From assembly GCF_012927355.1 (NCBI RefSeq), contig NZ_JABBGK010000002.1, positions 640,758-704,757 of the forward strand: 64,000 nt of DNA, in the 5' to 3' direction. Numbering within the stretch: position 1 is the stretch's first letter; each line of letters begins with the position of its first letter. The translations under genes were made by a program, and so were the position numbers. Shown one piece after another: positions 54,607 to 64,000 of the stretch. Below the pieces are notes generated by a model, which made no database searches, was not told the DNA's origin, and saw nothing but the letters and a program-made list of their open reading frames with translations. Source of the stretch: Rhizobium terricola (GTDB taxonomy: Bacteria; Pseudomonadota; Alphaproteobacteria; Rhizobiales; Rhizobiaceae).

Positions 54607-55308
54607 TCAGCGCCGACGGAAAGTGAGATAGGCCGACGAGCGGCCTTCGCGCTTGGCCTTGGCTTCGTAGCGCGTTCCCGGCCAATTGGGAAACGGCGTC
54701 TTCCAGTCCGACGCATTGCGCGCTGTCCATTCGAAGCCGCCATGCTCCGCGCAATGCGCGAGCGTCCAATTCACGTAAGTATCAATATCCGACGCGAAGC
54801 AGAAATGCCCACCCGGCTTCAGCACGCGGTGGAAGCGCGTGAGATTGACCTGCGAGACGAAGCGGCGTTTCCAATGCTTCTTCTTCGGCCAGGGATCGGG
54901 ATAGAGCAGATCGATCTGGTCGATCGAGGCATCCGGTAGCCAGTCGAGCAGCTGGGTCGCATCATCGTCATAGAGTCGGATGTTTTCGAGCTTGCGCTCC
55001 TCGACCTCGGCCAGCAGCTTCGCCATCGAATTGACGAAGGGCTCGACGCCGATGAATCCCGTCGCGGGGCTCTCCGACGCCCGGTGGACGAGATGTTCGC
55101 CGCCACCGAAGCCGATTTCCAGCCTGATGCGCTCCACCGGAGCGGCAAACAGCCCCTCGATCGGCCGAGGGGCCGGCGTGCTCAGGTCAACGCGCAGCGC
55201 GGGCAGGAGATGCTCCATGCGCACGACCTGCTGATCGCGGAGCGGCTTACCCTTGCGGCGACCGAAAAAGGCTTCGGTCGCCCTGCTGCGACGTTCAGAT
55301 GTGTTCAT
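54607..55308 (-). CDS. trmB: tRNA (guanine-N7-)-methyltransferase
   Basis: The 233-residue enzyme methylates G46 in the tRNA variable loop using SAM. Motifs are [14 protein letters not shown] (SAM-binding), [10 protein letters not shown], and the diagnostic [17 protein letters not shown]. It follows metK by 7 nt, so SAM synthesis and a SAM user are co-transcribed. Confidence 0.96.
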   Translation of the reverse strand: MNTSERRSRATEAFFGRRKGKPLRDQQVVRMEHLLPALRVDLSTPAPRPIEGLFAAPVERIRLEIGFGGGEHLVHRASESPATGFIGVEPFVNSMAKLLAEVEERKLENIRLYDDDATQLLDWLPDASIDQIDLLYPDPWPKKKHWKRRFVSQVNLTRFHRVLKPGGHFCFASDIDTYVNWTLAHCAEHGGFEWTARNASDWKTPFPNWPGTRYEAKAKREGRSSAYLTFRRR

Positions 55309-55315
55309 TGCCGTA

Positions 55316-56554
55316 TCAGGCCTTCAGCGCTTCCTTGAGCGGCTTGACCAGGTCGAGCTTCTCCCAGGAGAAGGAACCGTCGCGGCCAGCCTTGCGGCCG
55401 AAATGGCCGTAAGCGGAGGTCTTAGCATAGATCGGCTTGTTGAGGTCAAGATGGCGACGGATACCGGTCGGGGAAAGATCCATGACCTTGCGGATCGCGG
55501 CCTCCACCTGATCCTCGGTCACCTTGCCGGTGCCGTGCAGGTCGACATAGATCGACAGCGGCTGGGCAACACCGATGGCGTAAGAGATCTGGATCGTGCA
55601 GTTGTCGGCAAGGCCGGCAGCAACGACGTTCTTCGCCAGGTAACGGGCAGCATAAGCGGCCGAACGGTCCACCTTGGTCGTGTCCTTGCCGGAGAAGGCA
55701 CCACCGCCATGGGGTGCGGCACCGCCATAGGTGTCGACGATGATCTTGCGGCCGGTAAGACCTGCGTCGCCGTCCGGACCACCGATGACGAACTTTCCGG
55801 TTGGGTTGATGTACCACTTGCAGTCGTCGGCAATCTTCAGGTCACCGAGCGCTTCGCGGATGTAGGGTTCGACGACCTGGCGAACCTTCTTCGAATCCCA
55901 GCTCTCGTCGAGGTGCTGGGTCGACAGGACGATCGAGACGGCCTCGGCCGGCTTGCCATCGACATAGCGTACGGTCACCTGGCTCTTCGCATCGGGGCCG
56001 AGCTTGCCGGCATCGCCGACACCCTTCTTGCGGGCTTCTGCGAGCAGCTGCAGGATGCGGTGCGCATAGTAGATCGGGGCCGGCATGAGGTCCGGCGTTT
56101 CGCGGCAGGCGTAGCCGAACATGATACCCTGGTCGCCGGCGCCTTCGCTGTTGTCGTGGTCGGCGGCCTTGTCGACGCCCTGGGCGATATCCGCAGACTG
56201 CGAGTGCAGCAGCACATCGATCTTGGCCGTCTTCCAGTGGAAGCCATCCTGCTCGTAGCCGATGTCACGGATCGCCTTGCGGGCAGCGGACTTGAACTTG
56301 GCCGGATTGATGACGTCCTTGCCGGTCTTGTCGGTCTTGAGCAGGCTCGGCGGCAGGCGAACCTCACCGGCGATCACCACGCGATTGGTGGTGGCGAGCG
56401 TTTCGCAGGCAATGCGCACGCTCCACGGATCCACGCCGGTCTTGGCCGCTTCGCGGTAAACCAGGTCAACGATTTCGTCGGAGATACGGTCACAGACCTT
56501 GTCCGGGTGACCCTCGGACACGGATTCGCTGGTGAAAAGATAGTTTGCGCGCAT
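55316..56554 (-). CDS. metK: S-adenosylmethionine synthetase
   Basis: The 412-residue enzyme makes SAM from ATP and methionine. Motifs include [56 protein letters not shown] and [16 protein letters not shown]. It lies downstream of praR with a terminator in between, so it has its own promoter within the 166-bp gap. I looked for SAM-responsive riboswitches there and did not recognise one. Confidence 0.97.
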   Translation of the reverse strand: MRANYLFTSESVSEGHPDKVCDRISDEIVDLVYREAAKTGVDPWSVRIACETLATTNRVVIAGEVRLPPSLLKTDKTGKDVINPAKFKSAARKAIRDIGYEQDGFHWKTAKIDVLLHSQSADIAQGVDKAADHDNSEGAGDQGIMFGYACRETPDLMPAPIYYAHRILQLLAEARKKGVGDAGKLGPDAKSQVTVRYVDGKPAEAVSIVLSTQHLDESWDSKKVRQVVEPYIREALGDLKIADDCKWYINPTGKFVIGGPDGDAGLTGRKIIVDTYGGAAPHGGGAFSGKDTTKVDRSAAYAARYLAKNVVAAGLADNCTIQISYAIGVAQPLSIYVDLHGTGKVTEDQVEAAIRKVMDLSPTGIRRHLDLNKPIYAKTSAYGHFGRKAGRDGSFSWEKLDLVKPLKEALKA

Positions 56555-56671
56555 GCGGGATTCCCCTCAAAGAACAGGCTTCGATCTTGTTAGTCAGTTC
56601 GCACGCGAAAAACAAGAACACAACGACATAAATATATCTTTATGTGAGCATTCCACTGGCATTAAATCGAC

Positions 56672-56695
56672 AAAAAAAGCGGCCGTCAGGCCGCT
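56672..56695 (-). terminator. Rho-independent terminator of praR
   Basis: AGCGGCC (56678-56684) and GGCCGCT (56689-56695) pair across GTCA and are followed on the minus strand by seven T residues. Confidence 0.9.
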
Positions 56696-56720
56696 CTCTT
56701 TACCTGCCCCCCGGCTGGGT

Positions 56721-57140
56721 TCATTCGGCGTCGGACTCGGCGGCGAGCGCCTTGACGAGATCGACGAGCTTGCGACGGACCTTGGGGTCGGCAATCTTCA
56801 CGAATGCACGGTTGAGCTGCAGCCCCTCGGAAGAGGACAGGAAGTCGACGACATAGTTGGAGCTTGATGCTTCAGCCATTCCGCCGGCGCCGGTCGGCTG
56901 CTCGCCCGGAGCGTCTTCGAAGAAGAAAGAAACCGGCACGTTCAGAATATTGGAAATGTTCTGCAGGCGGCTGGCACCGACGCGATTGGTGCCCTTCTCG
57001 TATTTCTGGATTTGCTGGAAAGTGATACCCAGGCTTTCGCCCAGCTTTTCCTGACTCATGCCCAGCATGGTGCGGCGAAGACGAATCCGGCTGCCGACAT
57101 GAATGTCAATCGGGTTCGGTTTCTTCTTATTCTCGATCAT
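56721..57140 (-). CDS. praR: XRE-family regulator PraR
   Basis: The 139-residue protein has a Cro/CI-type HTH at about 15-70 (SRIRLRRTMLGMSQEKLGESLGITFQQIQKYEKG) and a long acidic C-terminal tail. It matches the rhizobial PraR/PhrR regulator, which in Rhizobium leguminosarum represses quorum-sensing and biofilm genes. The lnt-praR-metK order here is the same as in rhizobia. It has a terminator and a 148-bp AT-rich upstream region. Confidence 0.92.
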   Translation of the reverse strand: MIENKKKPNPIDIHVGSRIRLRRTMLGMSQEKLGESLGITFQQIQKYEKGTNRVGASRLQNISNILNVPVSFFFEDAPGEQPTGAGGMAEASSSNYVVDFLSSSEGLQLNRAFVKIADPKVRRKLVDLVKALAAESDAE

Positions 57141-57288
57141 GTTGTGATCCTGACAAGTGTTGGCAATTCACCATAACGCCCCTTGCTTCTCGCGGACCAT
57201 AACGTGGCGTTGTATACGCCATTCAGGAACTTTGAGCATACTTACAGACTTATGGTTCCGACCACTATGCAATTTTAGGGGTTTTTGG

Positions 57289-58875
57289 TCAATTCTTCCT
57301 AAAAATAAAACCCATGCGTGAAATCAACGCAGTCATGGCGACAGCAAACAGGACCAACCACTGGTTTAATTTCCGGGCGTTAACGTCCCATTTTGGTACA
57401 TTACCAATATCTAAAGTTGAGTCGACGACACCGCGCGTGCCGAGCGCCATTCCGCTTAGCACACGCCCCCGGGGATCGACCACGGCTGAAATTCCGTTAT
57501 TTGCACCGCGAATGAGCGGCAGACCCGTTTCGACAGCGCGAATCCGGGCCTGCTGGAAGTGCTGGTAAGGCCCTGGCGTAATCCCGAACCAAGCATCATT
57601 GGTCACGTTGAGAATGGCACCGGCGCCCTCGACCGGTATGGCCACTTCGTCGGGAAAGATGATCTCGTAACAGATCAGCGGGTAAAGACCGATCCCGGCC
57701 GGCGTCGTGAGCAAGGAGCGCTGCTGGGCCGGCGAAAAGCCTCCCGGAAGGCTGACGAGATTGTCGAAGCCGATCCGGCGCAGGACATCCTCATAAGGCA
57801 CATATTCGCCGAACGGGGTGAGATGCACCTTGTCGGACGCCGAGAGGATCTGCCCCTTGTCGTCGATCATGTAGACGGAATTGTAGTAGCGCGGCGGATG
57901 GCCCGCTCCCTGGTCCTCGGAGCGCACGGCCCCGGTCACCAGCACCTGGCCATCCTTCAGGACATCGCCGATCCGCGCGAGCGCATCGGGATTTTCGGTC
58001 AGGATAAAGGGAATCGAAGTTTCGGGCCAGACGATGATGTCCGGCTGCGGCTTGCCGGCTGCAACAGGTTCGGCAGACAGAGCCAGATGCTGGTTGAAGA
58101 CATCGATCCTGTCGGTGTTCGCCAGTTTCTTGGCCTGATCGACCATCGGCTGGACCAGGCGCACGGTCAGTGGTTTACCGGACGGAACCGGCTCGGCAAG
58201 ACGGTAGGCACCATAACCGAGATGGGCGGCTGCCAGCAGTCCGGCGAGCGCCAGACCGGGCACGAGCCCCTTCCGCGTGCCCAGCAGGGCGGGGGCAGCA
58301 AAGACGACGACGGCAAGCGCACTGACGCCGAAGACACCGATCACTGTCACGGACTGCATCATCAGCGGGATCGGCATTGCGCCGTAGCCGATCGCATTCC
58401 AGGGAAACCCGGTCGCGACGAAGCTCCGAAGCCATTCCATCAGACCGAAACCGGCGGCGAGAGCCGCAAGGCGGCCGAACCCTTCCGACCAGAAGAGGCG
58501 CGCCAGCATCGTCGCAAGACCGTAGAAGATCGCGAGAACCGCAGGCAGGCCGAGCACCGCGAGCGGAAGCGCCCAGGCGAATTCATCGGCCTCCACGAGC
58601 AGGGCATTTCCAAGCCACCAGAGGCCGGCAACAAAATAGCCAAAGCCAAAGGACCAACCGATGACGAAGGCCGAGCGTAGCCCGAAGGAATGGCTTCGAT
58701 CGGGATTGCCGGCCGTGCCGTCGAGCAGCCAGACGAGGATCGTGAAGGAGAGAAATAGGGTTCCGAAGAAGCTGAAGGGTGGAAGGGCCAACGCGCCCAC
58801 GGCCCCTGCCAGGAATGCGAAAAGCAATCGCTTCCATCCCCAGAGCAGCATGATCCTTCCGGCCAGCCGTTCCAT
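57289..58875 (-). CDS. lnt: Apolipoprotein N-acyltransferase
   Basis: The 528-residue inner-membrane enzyme adds the third acyl chain to bacterial lipoproteins. It has about six N-terminal TM segments (about 15-215) and a C-terminal nitrilase-like periplasmic domain with the full triad: E285 (VWPETSIPF), K349 (KVHLTPFGEY) and C402 (ICYEIIFP). ATG 58875 follows AAGGAAAGGG; two upstream ATGs add short unconserved residues. It lies downstream of the CBS-domain gene. Confidence 0.95.
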   Translation of the reverse strand: MERLAGRIMLLWGWKRLLFAFLAGAVGALALPPFSFFGTLFLSFTILVWLLDGTAGNPDRSHSFGLRSAFVIGWSFGFGYFVAGLWWLGNALLVEADEFAWALPLAVLGLPAVLAIFYGLATMLARLFWSEGFGRLAALAAGFGLMEWLRSFVATGFPWNAIGYGAMPIPLMMQSVTVIGVFGVSALAVVVFAAPALLGTRKGLVPGLALAGLLAAAHLGYGAYRLAEPVPSGKPLTVRLVQPMVDQAKKLANTDRIDVFNQHLALSAEPVAAGKPQPDIIVWPETSIPFILTENPDALARIGDVLKDGQVLVTGAVRSEDQGAGHPPRYYNSVYMIDDKGQILSASDKVHLTPFGEYVPYEDVLRRIGFDNLVSLPGGFSPAQQRSLLTTPAGIGLYPLICYEIIFPDEVAIPVEGAGAILNVTNDAWFGITPGPYQHFQQARIRAVETGLPLIRGANNGISAVVDPRGRVLSGMALGTRGVVDSTLDIGNVPKWDVNARKLNQWLVLFAVAMTALISRMGFIFRKN

Positions 58876-58975
58876 GCCCGCCCTTTCCTTCATTCGCGAA
58901 TCGGTTCGCCAGCAGTGTTCCAAAAAACACCGCGCTTGTCCCGCCGGTTGAACGATGAAGGGAACGTGGCGACGC

Positions 58976-60154
58976 TCATGCGCCGCCGTCTACATCCGTG
59001 GGCAATGCGTCATCGGCCTTGCCGGCCTTGGCGCCGCTGCGGGCCTTGGCCGGCACATCGGCCTCGCCCTTGGTCGGACGCCGACGAGCGGCCGCGCGCT
59101 TGCGCACGATCCGGACGCGCTTGATGCGCCGAGGATCAGCATCGAGGATGTGGAACTCGAAGCCGGGAACCGCCTGCACGACCTCGCCACGGACCGGGAT
59201 ACGACCCAGGGCCGAGAAGATCAGGCCGCCAAGGGTGTCGACATCCTCCAACTGGTCGCGAATGTCGAAATCCGGACCGATCGCCTCGGCGATTTCCTCC
59301 AGCTCGACACGCGCATCGGCGACCAGCACGTCCTCGGAGGTCCGGCTGAACATGGCCTCTTCGTCATCATGCTCATCGTCAATGTCGCCTACGACCATCT
59401 CGACGATGTCCTCATGGGACACCAGGCCATCGGTACCGCCATATTCGTCGATTACGAGAGCGATCTGAGTCCGTGCCGCCTGCATCCGGCTCAGCAGGTC
59501 GGAGGCGAGCATGGAAGGCGGCACGAACAGAATCGAGCGAACAATGCCGCATTCGGCGACGGTCTTGGTCAGGTCGACGCGGCCGAGGTCGAGATCGGTC
59601 CTGGCGTTGCGGGGCGCCGCTTTCTCGGTCTTGTCGGTCTTCTCGCCAGCAGCCGGGGCCGGGCGAGTTCCGTTGCGGCGTTTGTTGCGGGCCTGCTTGG
59701 TCACATAGGACAGCAGGTCGCGGATATGCACCATGCCGCGCGGATCGTCGAGCGTCTCGCAATAGACCGGCATGCGCGATCGCCCGGATTCCTCGAACAG
59801 CGTCATCAGTTCGCCGATGGTGATGTTCTCGTCGACGGCCTCGATGTCGACGCGCGGAACCATGACGTCTTCGACACGAACCTCGCGAAAGCGCAGGATG
59901 TTGTGAAGCATCGCCCGCTCTTCGGGCGTGAAGACGTCGCTTGTACCGGCATCCGCCTTGAGCGCGTCGGTCAGGTCCTCGCGAAGACTTGACGCCGAGG
60001 ACGGCCTCAGGATGCGGGCGGCACGCGCCCAGAAAGAAGTGAGTGCTCGGCCGGATGATCCCTCCGGCCGCGAAGGACTACTGCCCTCCTCCGAAGAGGA
60101 ACCTTCCGATCCCTCATTGGCCTCTGCGGCCACTCTTGTCGAAAAATCGCTCAT
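58976..60154 (-). CDS. CorC/TlyC-type CBS-domain protein
   Basis: The 392-residue soluble protein has a Ser/Glu-rich N-terminus, a CBS pair (about 90-280, with RVEDVMVPRVDIEAVDENIT and the second CBS in ALVIDEYGGTDGLVSHEDIVE) interrupted by a charged insert (about 150-190), and a C-terminal transporter-associated (CorC_HlyC) domain ending in a Lys/Arg/Ala-rich tail. It lacks the DUF21/CNNM membrane domain, so it is the short CorC form linked to Mg2+/Co2+ resistance. It sits between ybeY and lnt, as in many Gram-negatives. Confidence 0.92.
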   Translation of the reverse strand: MSDFSTRVAAEANEGSEGSSSEEGSSPSRPEGSSGRALTSFWARAARILRPSSASSLREDLTDALKADAGTSDVFTPEERAMLHNILRFREVRVEDVMVPRVDIEAVDENITIGELMTLFEESGRSRMPVYCETLDDPRGMVHIRDLLSYVTKQARNKRRNGTRPAPAAGEKTDKTEKAAPRNARTDLDLGRVDLTKTVAECGIVRSILFVPPSMLASDLLSRMQAARTQIALVIDEYGGTDGLVSHEDIVEMVVGDIDDEHDDEEAMFSRTSEDVLVADARVELEEIAEAIGPDFDIRDQLEDVDTLGGLIFSALGRIPVRGEVVQAVPGFEFHILDADPRRIKRVRIVRKRAAARRRPTKGEADVPAKARSGAKAGKADDALPTDVDGGA

Positions 60155-60166
60155 TATTCCAAACTG

Positions 60167-60673
60167 TCAAACCGGGTCCTGCCCCGCATAGGGATCAGAT
60201 AAGCCAAGTGCCGCCAAAATGCGAGTCTCAAGGGCTTCCATTCTTTCGGCCTCGCCCGCTTCTATATGGTCATAGCCGAACAGATGCAGAAAACCATGGA
60301 CCATGAGATGAGTCAGATGATCCCCGAAACTCTTCTCCAGGTCCAGTGCCTCCCGTTCGACGGTTTCCCTTGCAATGATGATGTCGCCCAGCATCGGCCC
60401 TGGCATGCCGCCCGGCTGCAACGGAAATGCGGGGAAGGACAGCACGTTGGTGGGCTTGTCCTGTCCTCGCCATTCGGCATTGATCTCGCGAATGGACTGG
60501 TCGTCGGAGAAGACGAGCGACACTTCCGGCGCCATCGCCGGGAAGGGTTGCTTTCCCTCGGCCTGCAGATAGCGGGCGGCCTCGCCCAGCACACGGCCGG
60601 CGAGACGTTCAAGTTCGGCTTCGTCCGCCCAGCCTTCGGCTTCGACGGCGATCTGGATATCGAGTTCTTGCAT
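60167..60673 (-). CDS. ybeY: rRNA maturation endoribonuclease YbeY
   Basis: The 168-residue metalloenzyme has the zinc site HGFLHLFGYDH (His126, His130, His136), and the PTNVLSFPAFP segment. It processes 16S rRNA 3' ends and takes part in 70S quality control. It follows phoH by 17 nt and precedes the corC gene, the widely conserved ybeZ-ybeY-ybeX order. Confidence 0.96.
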   Translation of the reverse strand: MQELDIQIAVEAEGWADEAELERLAGRVLGEAARYLQAEGKQPFPAMAPEVSLVFSDDQSIREINAEWRGQDKPTNVLSFPAFPLQPGGMPGPMLGDIIIARETVEREALDLEKSFGDHLTHLMVHGFLHLFGYDHIEAGEAERMEALETRILAALGLSDPYAGQDPV

Positions 60674-60690
60674 CGTCGGTCGGTCCGACC

Positions 60691-61743
60691 CTATCGGTCG
60701 GTCTGCTCGCTTTCGTCCTGCACGGCATATTGGGCATCATAGGCCTTGACGATGCGCCCGACCAGCGGATGACGGACGACATCTACATCCTTGAAGCGGA
60801 CCACCGAAATGCCCTCGACGCCCTTCAGGATCTGCAAGGCCTCGACCAGCCCCGACTTCACGCCGCGCGGAAGGTCGACCTGGCTCGGGTCCCCGGTGAT
60901 GATCATCCGGGCATTTTCGCCGAGACGGGTCAAGAACATCTTCATCTGCATCGACGTGGTGTTCTGCGCCTCGTCGAGGATGACAGCGGCATTCGCCAGG
61001 GTGCGGCCACGCATGAAGGCGAGCGGCGCGATCTCGATGACGCCGGCGGTGATCGCCCGCTCGACCTTGTCACCGGGCATCATGTCGTAGAGCGCGTCGT
61101 AGAGCGGACGGAGATAGGGATCGACCTTCTCCTTCATGTCGCCCGGCAGGAAGCCGAGGCGTTCGCCGGCTTCGACGGCAGGACGCGACAGGATGATGCG
61201 GTCGACCGCGCCACGCTCCAAGAGCTGAGCGGCATGGGCGACGGCGAGGTAGGTCTTGCCGGTACCGGCAGGGCCGACGCCGAAGACCAGTTCCGAACGC
61301 TCCAGAGCCCGCATATAGGCATCCTGGGTCGGCGTGCGAGCCGAGATGGTCTTCTTGCGGGTGGCGATCTGCGCCATCGACAGCTTGGCCTTGCGCTCCA
61401 TCGTCGGCAGCGTCAGCTGATCGTCCGCGGCGACCGCCATGCGGATCGCGCCTTCGACGTCGGAGGCTTCCACCGAGCCGCCACTCTGAAGACGGGCGTA
61501 GAGGAAATCCAGAGCACGGCGCGCCTGATTGGTGGCGAGCAGGTCGCCTGAGATGGAGACAGAATTGCCGCGGGCCCGCGCCTCGATCTGCAGCCTGTCT
61601 TCCAGAAGCTTCAGGTTCTGGTCGAACTGGCCAAACAGCTCACTGGCAAACCGATTGTTCTCGAACGTCAAAATGAAGTGATTGGCGTCGGTCAGGGCAC
61701 GGACGTTGCGCGAGGATGAAGAAACCACTTCTTGTGCGTTCAA
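60691..61743 (-). CDS. PhoH-family ATPase (YbeZ)
   Basis: The 350-residue protein has a Walker A GVGPAGTGKTYLAVAHAA (about 155-170), a Walker B-like VILDEAQNTT, and the conserved EIAPLAFMRGRTL. PhoH-like proteins are ATPases that act with YbeY in RNA processing, consistent with the gene order here. It lies 39 nt after miaB. It lacks a PIN domain, so it is PhoH proper and not PhoH2. Confidence 0.94.
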   Translation of the reverse strand: MNAQEVVSSSSRNVRALTDANHFILTFENNRFASELFGQFDQNLKLLEDRLQIEARARGNSVSISGDLLATNQARRALDFLYARLQSGGSVEASDVEGAIRMAVAADDQLTLPTMERKAKLSMAQIATRKKTISARTPTQDAYMRALERSELVFGVGPAGTGKTYLAVAHAAQLLERGAVDRIILSRPAVEAGERLGFLPGDMKEKVDPYLRPLYDALYDMMPGDKVERAITAGVIEIAPLAFMRGRTLANAAVILDEAQNTTSMQMKMFLTRLGENARMIITGDPSQVDLPRGVKSGLVEALQILKGVEGISVVRFKDVDVVRHPLVGRIVKAYDAQYAVQDESEQTDR

Positions 61744-61782
61744 GCGATCAGGCTCCTGTATGATCAGGTTCAGGCCCTCACT

Positions 61783-63189
61783 CTAACCCTCTGCCACCTC
61801 GGCAAACAAGCTGTTTGGGCCGGCTGCGGTGATTCGTACATTTATAATGTCGCCGATTTGCGATGAATTTGCATCAACATTCACGGACTGCAGCCAAGGA
61901 GACCGCCCGATCAGCTGACCGGGCAGGCGTCCGGGCTTTTCGAGGAGCAAGTCGATCGTTCGACCGATCAGGGATTGCGAGAACTCCTGCTGCTGTTTCA
62001 GCAGCAATTCCTGCAGCCGCGCCAGTCGCTCGACCTTGATCTCTTCAGGCACATGATCGGGCAGATCGGCGCCCGGCGTGCCGGGGCGGGTCGAATACTT
62101 GAACGAATAGGCCTGGGCATACCCGACCGTCTCGACGAGATCCAACGTCGCCCGGAAATCCTCGTCCGTCTCGCCGGGAAAGCCAACGATGAAATCACCC
62201 GACAGGGCAATGTCCGGGCGCGCCGCGCGGATGCGCTCGATCAGGGCGACGTATTCCGCGGCCTTGTGGCGGCGGTTCATGGCCTTGAGGATGCGGTCGG
62301 AGCCCGCCTGCACCGGCAGGTGCAGGTAGGGCATCAGCATCCGCAGGTCGCGATGGGCTTCGATCAGGCGATCATCCATGTCGCGCGGATGGCTCGTGGT
62401 GTAACGGAGGCGTGCAAGGCCGGGAATTTCCGCCAGACGGTAAAGCAGATCGCCGAGCCCGATCGCGCGGCCGGCAGCATCGACGCCATGCCAGGCATTG
62501 ACGTTCTGCCCGAGCAAGGTGAGTTCGCGCACGCCATCGGCGACGAGCTTCTCGGCTTCAGAAACGATCTGGAGCAGTGGACGGGAGACTTCCGAACCGC
62601 GCGTATACGGCACGACGCAGAAGGTGCAGAACTTGTCGCAGCCCTCCTGGACGGTCAGGAAGGCTGTGACGCTGCGCACCCTGCCCTTCGTCTTCGTCGG
62701 GTCCGGAAGGTGCTCGAACTTGTCTTCGAGCGCATATTCGGTGTCGACCACCCGCTCTCCGATACGGGCGCGGCGCAGAGCCTGCGGCAGGCGATGATAG
62801 GTCTGCGGGCCGATCACCACGTCGACGGCTGGCTCGCGGCGGGCGATCTCGTCGCCTTCGGCCTGGGCGACGCAACCGGCGACGCCGATCATGAACTCGC
62901 GGCCTTCGGCGGCGCGCACCTTCTTCGTCTCGCGCAGGCGTCCCAGCGCGGAATAGACCTTCTCGGCCGCCTTTTCGCGGATATGGCAGGTGTTCAGCAG
63001 GACGAGATCGGCGTCCTCCATGTCGTCAGTCGTGACATAGCCTTCGGAGGCGAGCGCATCGGACATGCGGCCGGAATCGTAGACGTTCATCTGGCAGCCA
63101 TAGGTCTTGATGAAGACCTTGCGCTCGGGCGCCGCAGCGGCGTCCTCCGGCGTGCCCGTCGCGTCAATCAGTGCTGTATCCTGGGTCAT
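61783..63189 (-). CDS. miaB: tRNA-2-methylthio-N6-dimethylallyladenosine synthase
   Basis: The 468-residue radical-SAM methylthiotransferase has the N-terminal UPF0004 cysteines (Cys32, Cys68, Cys106), the radical-SAM cluster motif CDKFCTFC (Cys184, 188, 191), and a C-terminal TRAM domain. It adds the methylthio group at A37. It heads the miaB-phoH-ybeY-corC-lnt block, with the acyltransferase gene upstream. Confidence 0.96.
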   Translation of the reverse strand: MTQDTALIDATGTPEDAAAAPERKVFIKTYGCQMNVYDSGRMSDALASEGYVTTDDMEDADLVLLNTCHIREKAAEKVYSALGRLRETKKVRAAEGREFMIGVAGCVAQAEGDEIARREPAVDVVIGPQTYHRLPQALRRARIGERVVDTEYALEDKFEHLPDPTKTKGRVRSVTAFLTVQEGCDKFCTFCVVPYTRGSEVSRPLLQIVSEAEKLVADGVRELTLLGQNVNAWHGVDAAGRAIGLGDLLYRLAEIPGLARLRYTTSHPRDMDDRLIEAHRDLRMLMPYLHLPVQAGSDRILKAMNRRHKAAEYVALIERIRAARPDIALSGDFIVGFPGETDEDFRATLDLVETVGYAQAYSFKYSTRPGTPGADLPDHVPEEIKVERLARLQELLLKQQQEFSQSLIGRTIDLLLEKPGRLPGQLIGRSPWLQSVNVDANSSQIGDIINVRITAAGPNSLFAEVAEG

Positions 63190-63239
63190 GCCGGCTATTT
63201 AGTGGTTTTTCCGGCCGGATTAAACCGAAAAATGAACGC

Positions 63240-64000
63240 TCAGGCCGAACGGGCATGCCGCCCGCGCAGATGATCGAGCAACATGTTGCGGATCCGGCGT
63301 TCGACGAGACCTGCGACCTGCTTGCGATTGTCGCCCTCACGATACTCCACGACCTCGCCGAAGCTGACGTCGACGTCGATGGCGCCCGCCTTCAACACGC
63401 CCATCAGATGCGGCACCAAGGCCACGTCGCCGGGCCATCCGACGAGCGGACGGTGGTAGCGCCCCATCGGCAGTCCATGAACACGCGTGTAGGCGATCGC
63501 GATCGGCTGGACGTAGACGACCCCCTGCGGCGCAAGGGGAAGTGCGGCGGCGGCGGCACCGAACAGCGAGGTCTTCACCTCCAGCATGCGATTGCCGTCC
63601 GACGTGGTACCCTCGGGAAACAGGACGACGATCTCGCCATCGGCCATGCGCTCGGCGATCTCGCTCACCTGATCGCCCGTCCGCCGTTTCTGTTCACGGA
63701 CGACGAAGATGCTCTTCTGCAACCTTGCGAGCGTTCCGAAAAGCGGCCAGTCGGCCACTTCCGTCTTGGCGATGAAGACGACGTCGGCCAAGGCTCCGAG
63801 AACCAGGATGTCCTTCCAAGAGGCGTGGTTGGCTGCGATCATCAAGGGGCGGTGCCGCTCCAGCGTGCCGTGGATGTTGATACGGATGCCGATCAGCCGG
63901 CAGGTTACGGAATGCCAGACGCGCGGTAGTCGTCGCCGCAGTTTCCAGTCGAAGCGAAGCGCGAGAAGTTGCAGCGGCGCCAGGACCAGTGTCATGACCG
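63240..64000 (-). CDS. 1-acyl-sn-glycerol-3-phosphate acyltransferase (5' end beyond the window)
   Basis: The PlsC-type acyltransferase has motif I NHASWKD (HX4D), FIAKTEVADWPLFG, and motif III FPEGTTSDGNRM. It uses acyl-ACP or acyl-CoA to make phosphatidic acid. An in-frame ATG exists at 63995, but relatives carry an extra N-terminal hydrophobic segment and the frame is open to the edge (V before MTLVLAPL), so the real start is probably outside the window. Gene and start are thus treated as partial. Confidence 0.9.
   Translation of the reverse strand, partial: VMTLVLAPLQLLALRFDWKLRRRLPRVWHSVTCRLIGIRINIHGTLERHRPLMIAANHASWKDILVLGALADVVFIAKTEVADWPLFGTLARLQKSIFVVREQKRRTGDQVSEIAERMADGEIVVLFPEGTTSDGNRMLEVKTSLFGAAAAALPLAPQGVVYVQPIAIAYTRVHGLPMGRYHRPLVGWPGDVALVPHLMGVLKAGAIDVDVSFGEVVEYREGDNRKQVAGLVERRIRNMLLDHLRGRHARSA

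Noticed and set aside
56555-56671. SAM riboswitch before metK
   Set aside because: No recognisable SAM-I, SAM-II or SAM/SAH core was found; the only clear structure nearby is the praR terminator.

Overview
The window is a stretch of Alphaproteobacterial chromosome, most likely from the Rhizobiaceae (Rhizobium, Agrobacterium or Ensifer relatives). The evidence is the high and even G+C, the family-level matches, and gene orders that I recognise as typical of that family: rpmH-rnpA-yidC-engB-argB, dapD-dapE, def-fmt-truA, and miaB-phoH-ybeY-corC-lnt-praR-metK-trmB. I see no insertion sequences, prophage, integrase, CRISPR array or rRNA. The only RNA gene I can support is tRNA-Arg(ACG). Coding density is high and most genes sit in short operons with ATGA or TGATG junctions.

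Layout. 1-1015 is the start of a secreted, repeat-rich Lys/His/Asp protein that runs off the left edge, followed by about 0.75 kb without genes. 1850-3349 holds a DUF805 membrane protein and pyrC. 3416-7679 is a four-gene minus-strand signalling operon: a single-domain receiver, a periplasmic molybdopterin-oxidoreductase-fold protein, a hybrid histidine kinase with a C-terminal Hpt, and a receiver-HD-GYP c-di-GMP phosphodiesterase. A Crp/Fnr regulator follows. 8769-14659 is a divergent metabolic cluster: pxpB-pxpC plus a proline-racemase-family gene on one side, and pxpA, a BCCP, a biotin carboxylase and a degenerate BCCP-like subunit on the other, with a 14-bp palindrome between them.

14711-22676 carries a lipoprotein hydrolase, trxC divergent from a thiol-type ArsR regulator, an acetyl-CoA hydrolase/CoA-transferase, the tRNA, a sensor kinase and a chemoreceptor. 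23108-27136 is rpmH-rnpA-yidC, a DMT transporter and engB. 27188-29204 is an ECF sigma factor, its RskA-type anti-sigma and a secreted fasciclin protein. Then come argB, ogt, a second DMT transporter, an FAD amine oxidase, a LysR regulator and an orphan amino-acid binding protein. 35040-40832 has a pyrimidine 5'-nucleotidase, an EF-hand protein, a LOG-family protein, and the lysine/diaminopimelate genes dapD and dapE.

40838-41973 is an arsH-arsC pair behind an inverted-repeat operator but with no adjacent arsR. def-fmt-truA follows, then two tandem globin-coupled chemoreceptors, rmuC, ribokinase, a dCACHE chemoreceptor and a nucleoside hydrolase, Hsp20-DUF1150, and the trmB/metK/praR/lnt/corC/ybeY/phoH/miaB block, ending in a truncated acyltransferase gene.

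The parts most worth following up are the pxp/biotin/racemase divergon (a racemase-family active site with Ser in place of Cys, and a carrier-like subunit without the biotinyl Lys), the Hpt-REC-HD-GYP operon built around a cysteine-less sulfite-oxidase-fold periplasmic protein, the SigK/RskA/fasciclin unit, and the BigR-like cysteine pair in the ArsR regulator next to trxC. All functions are inferred from the sequence by recognition; no database search was run.
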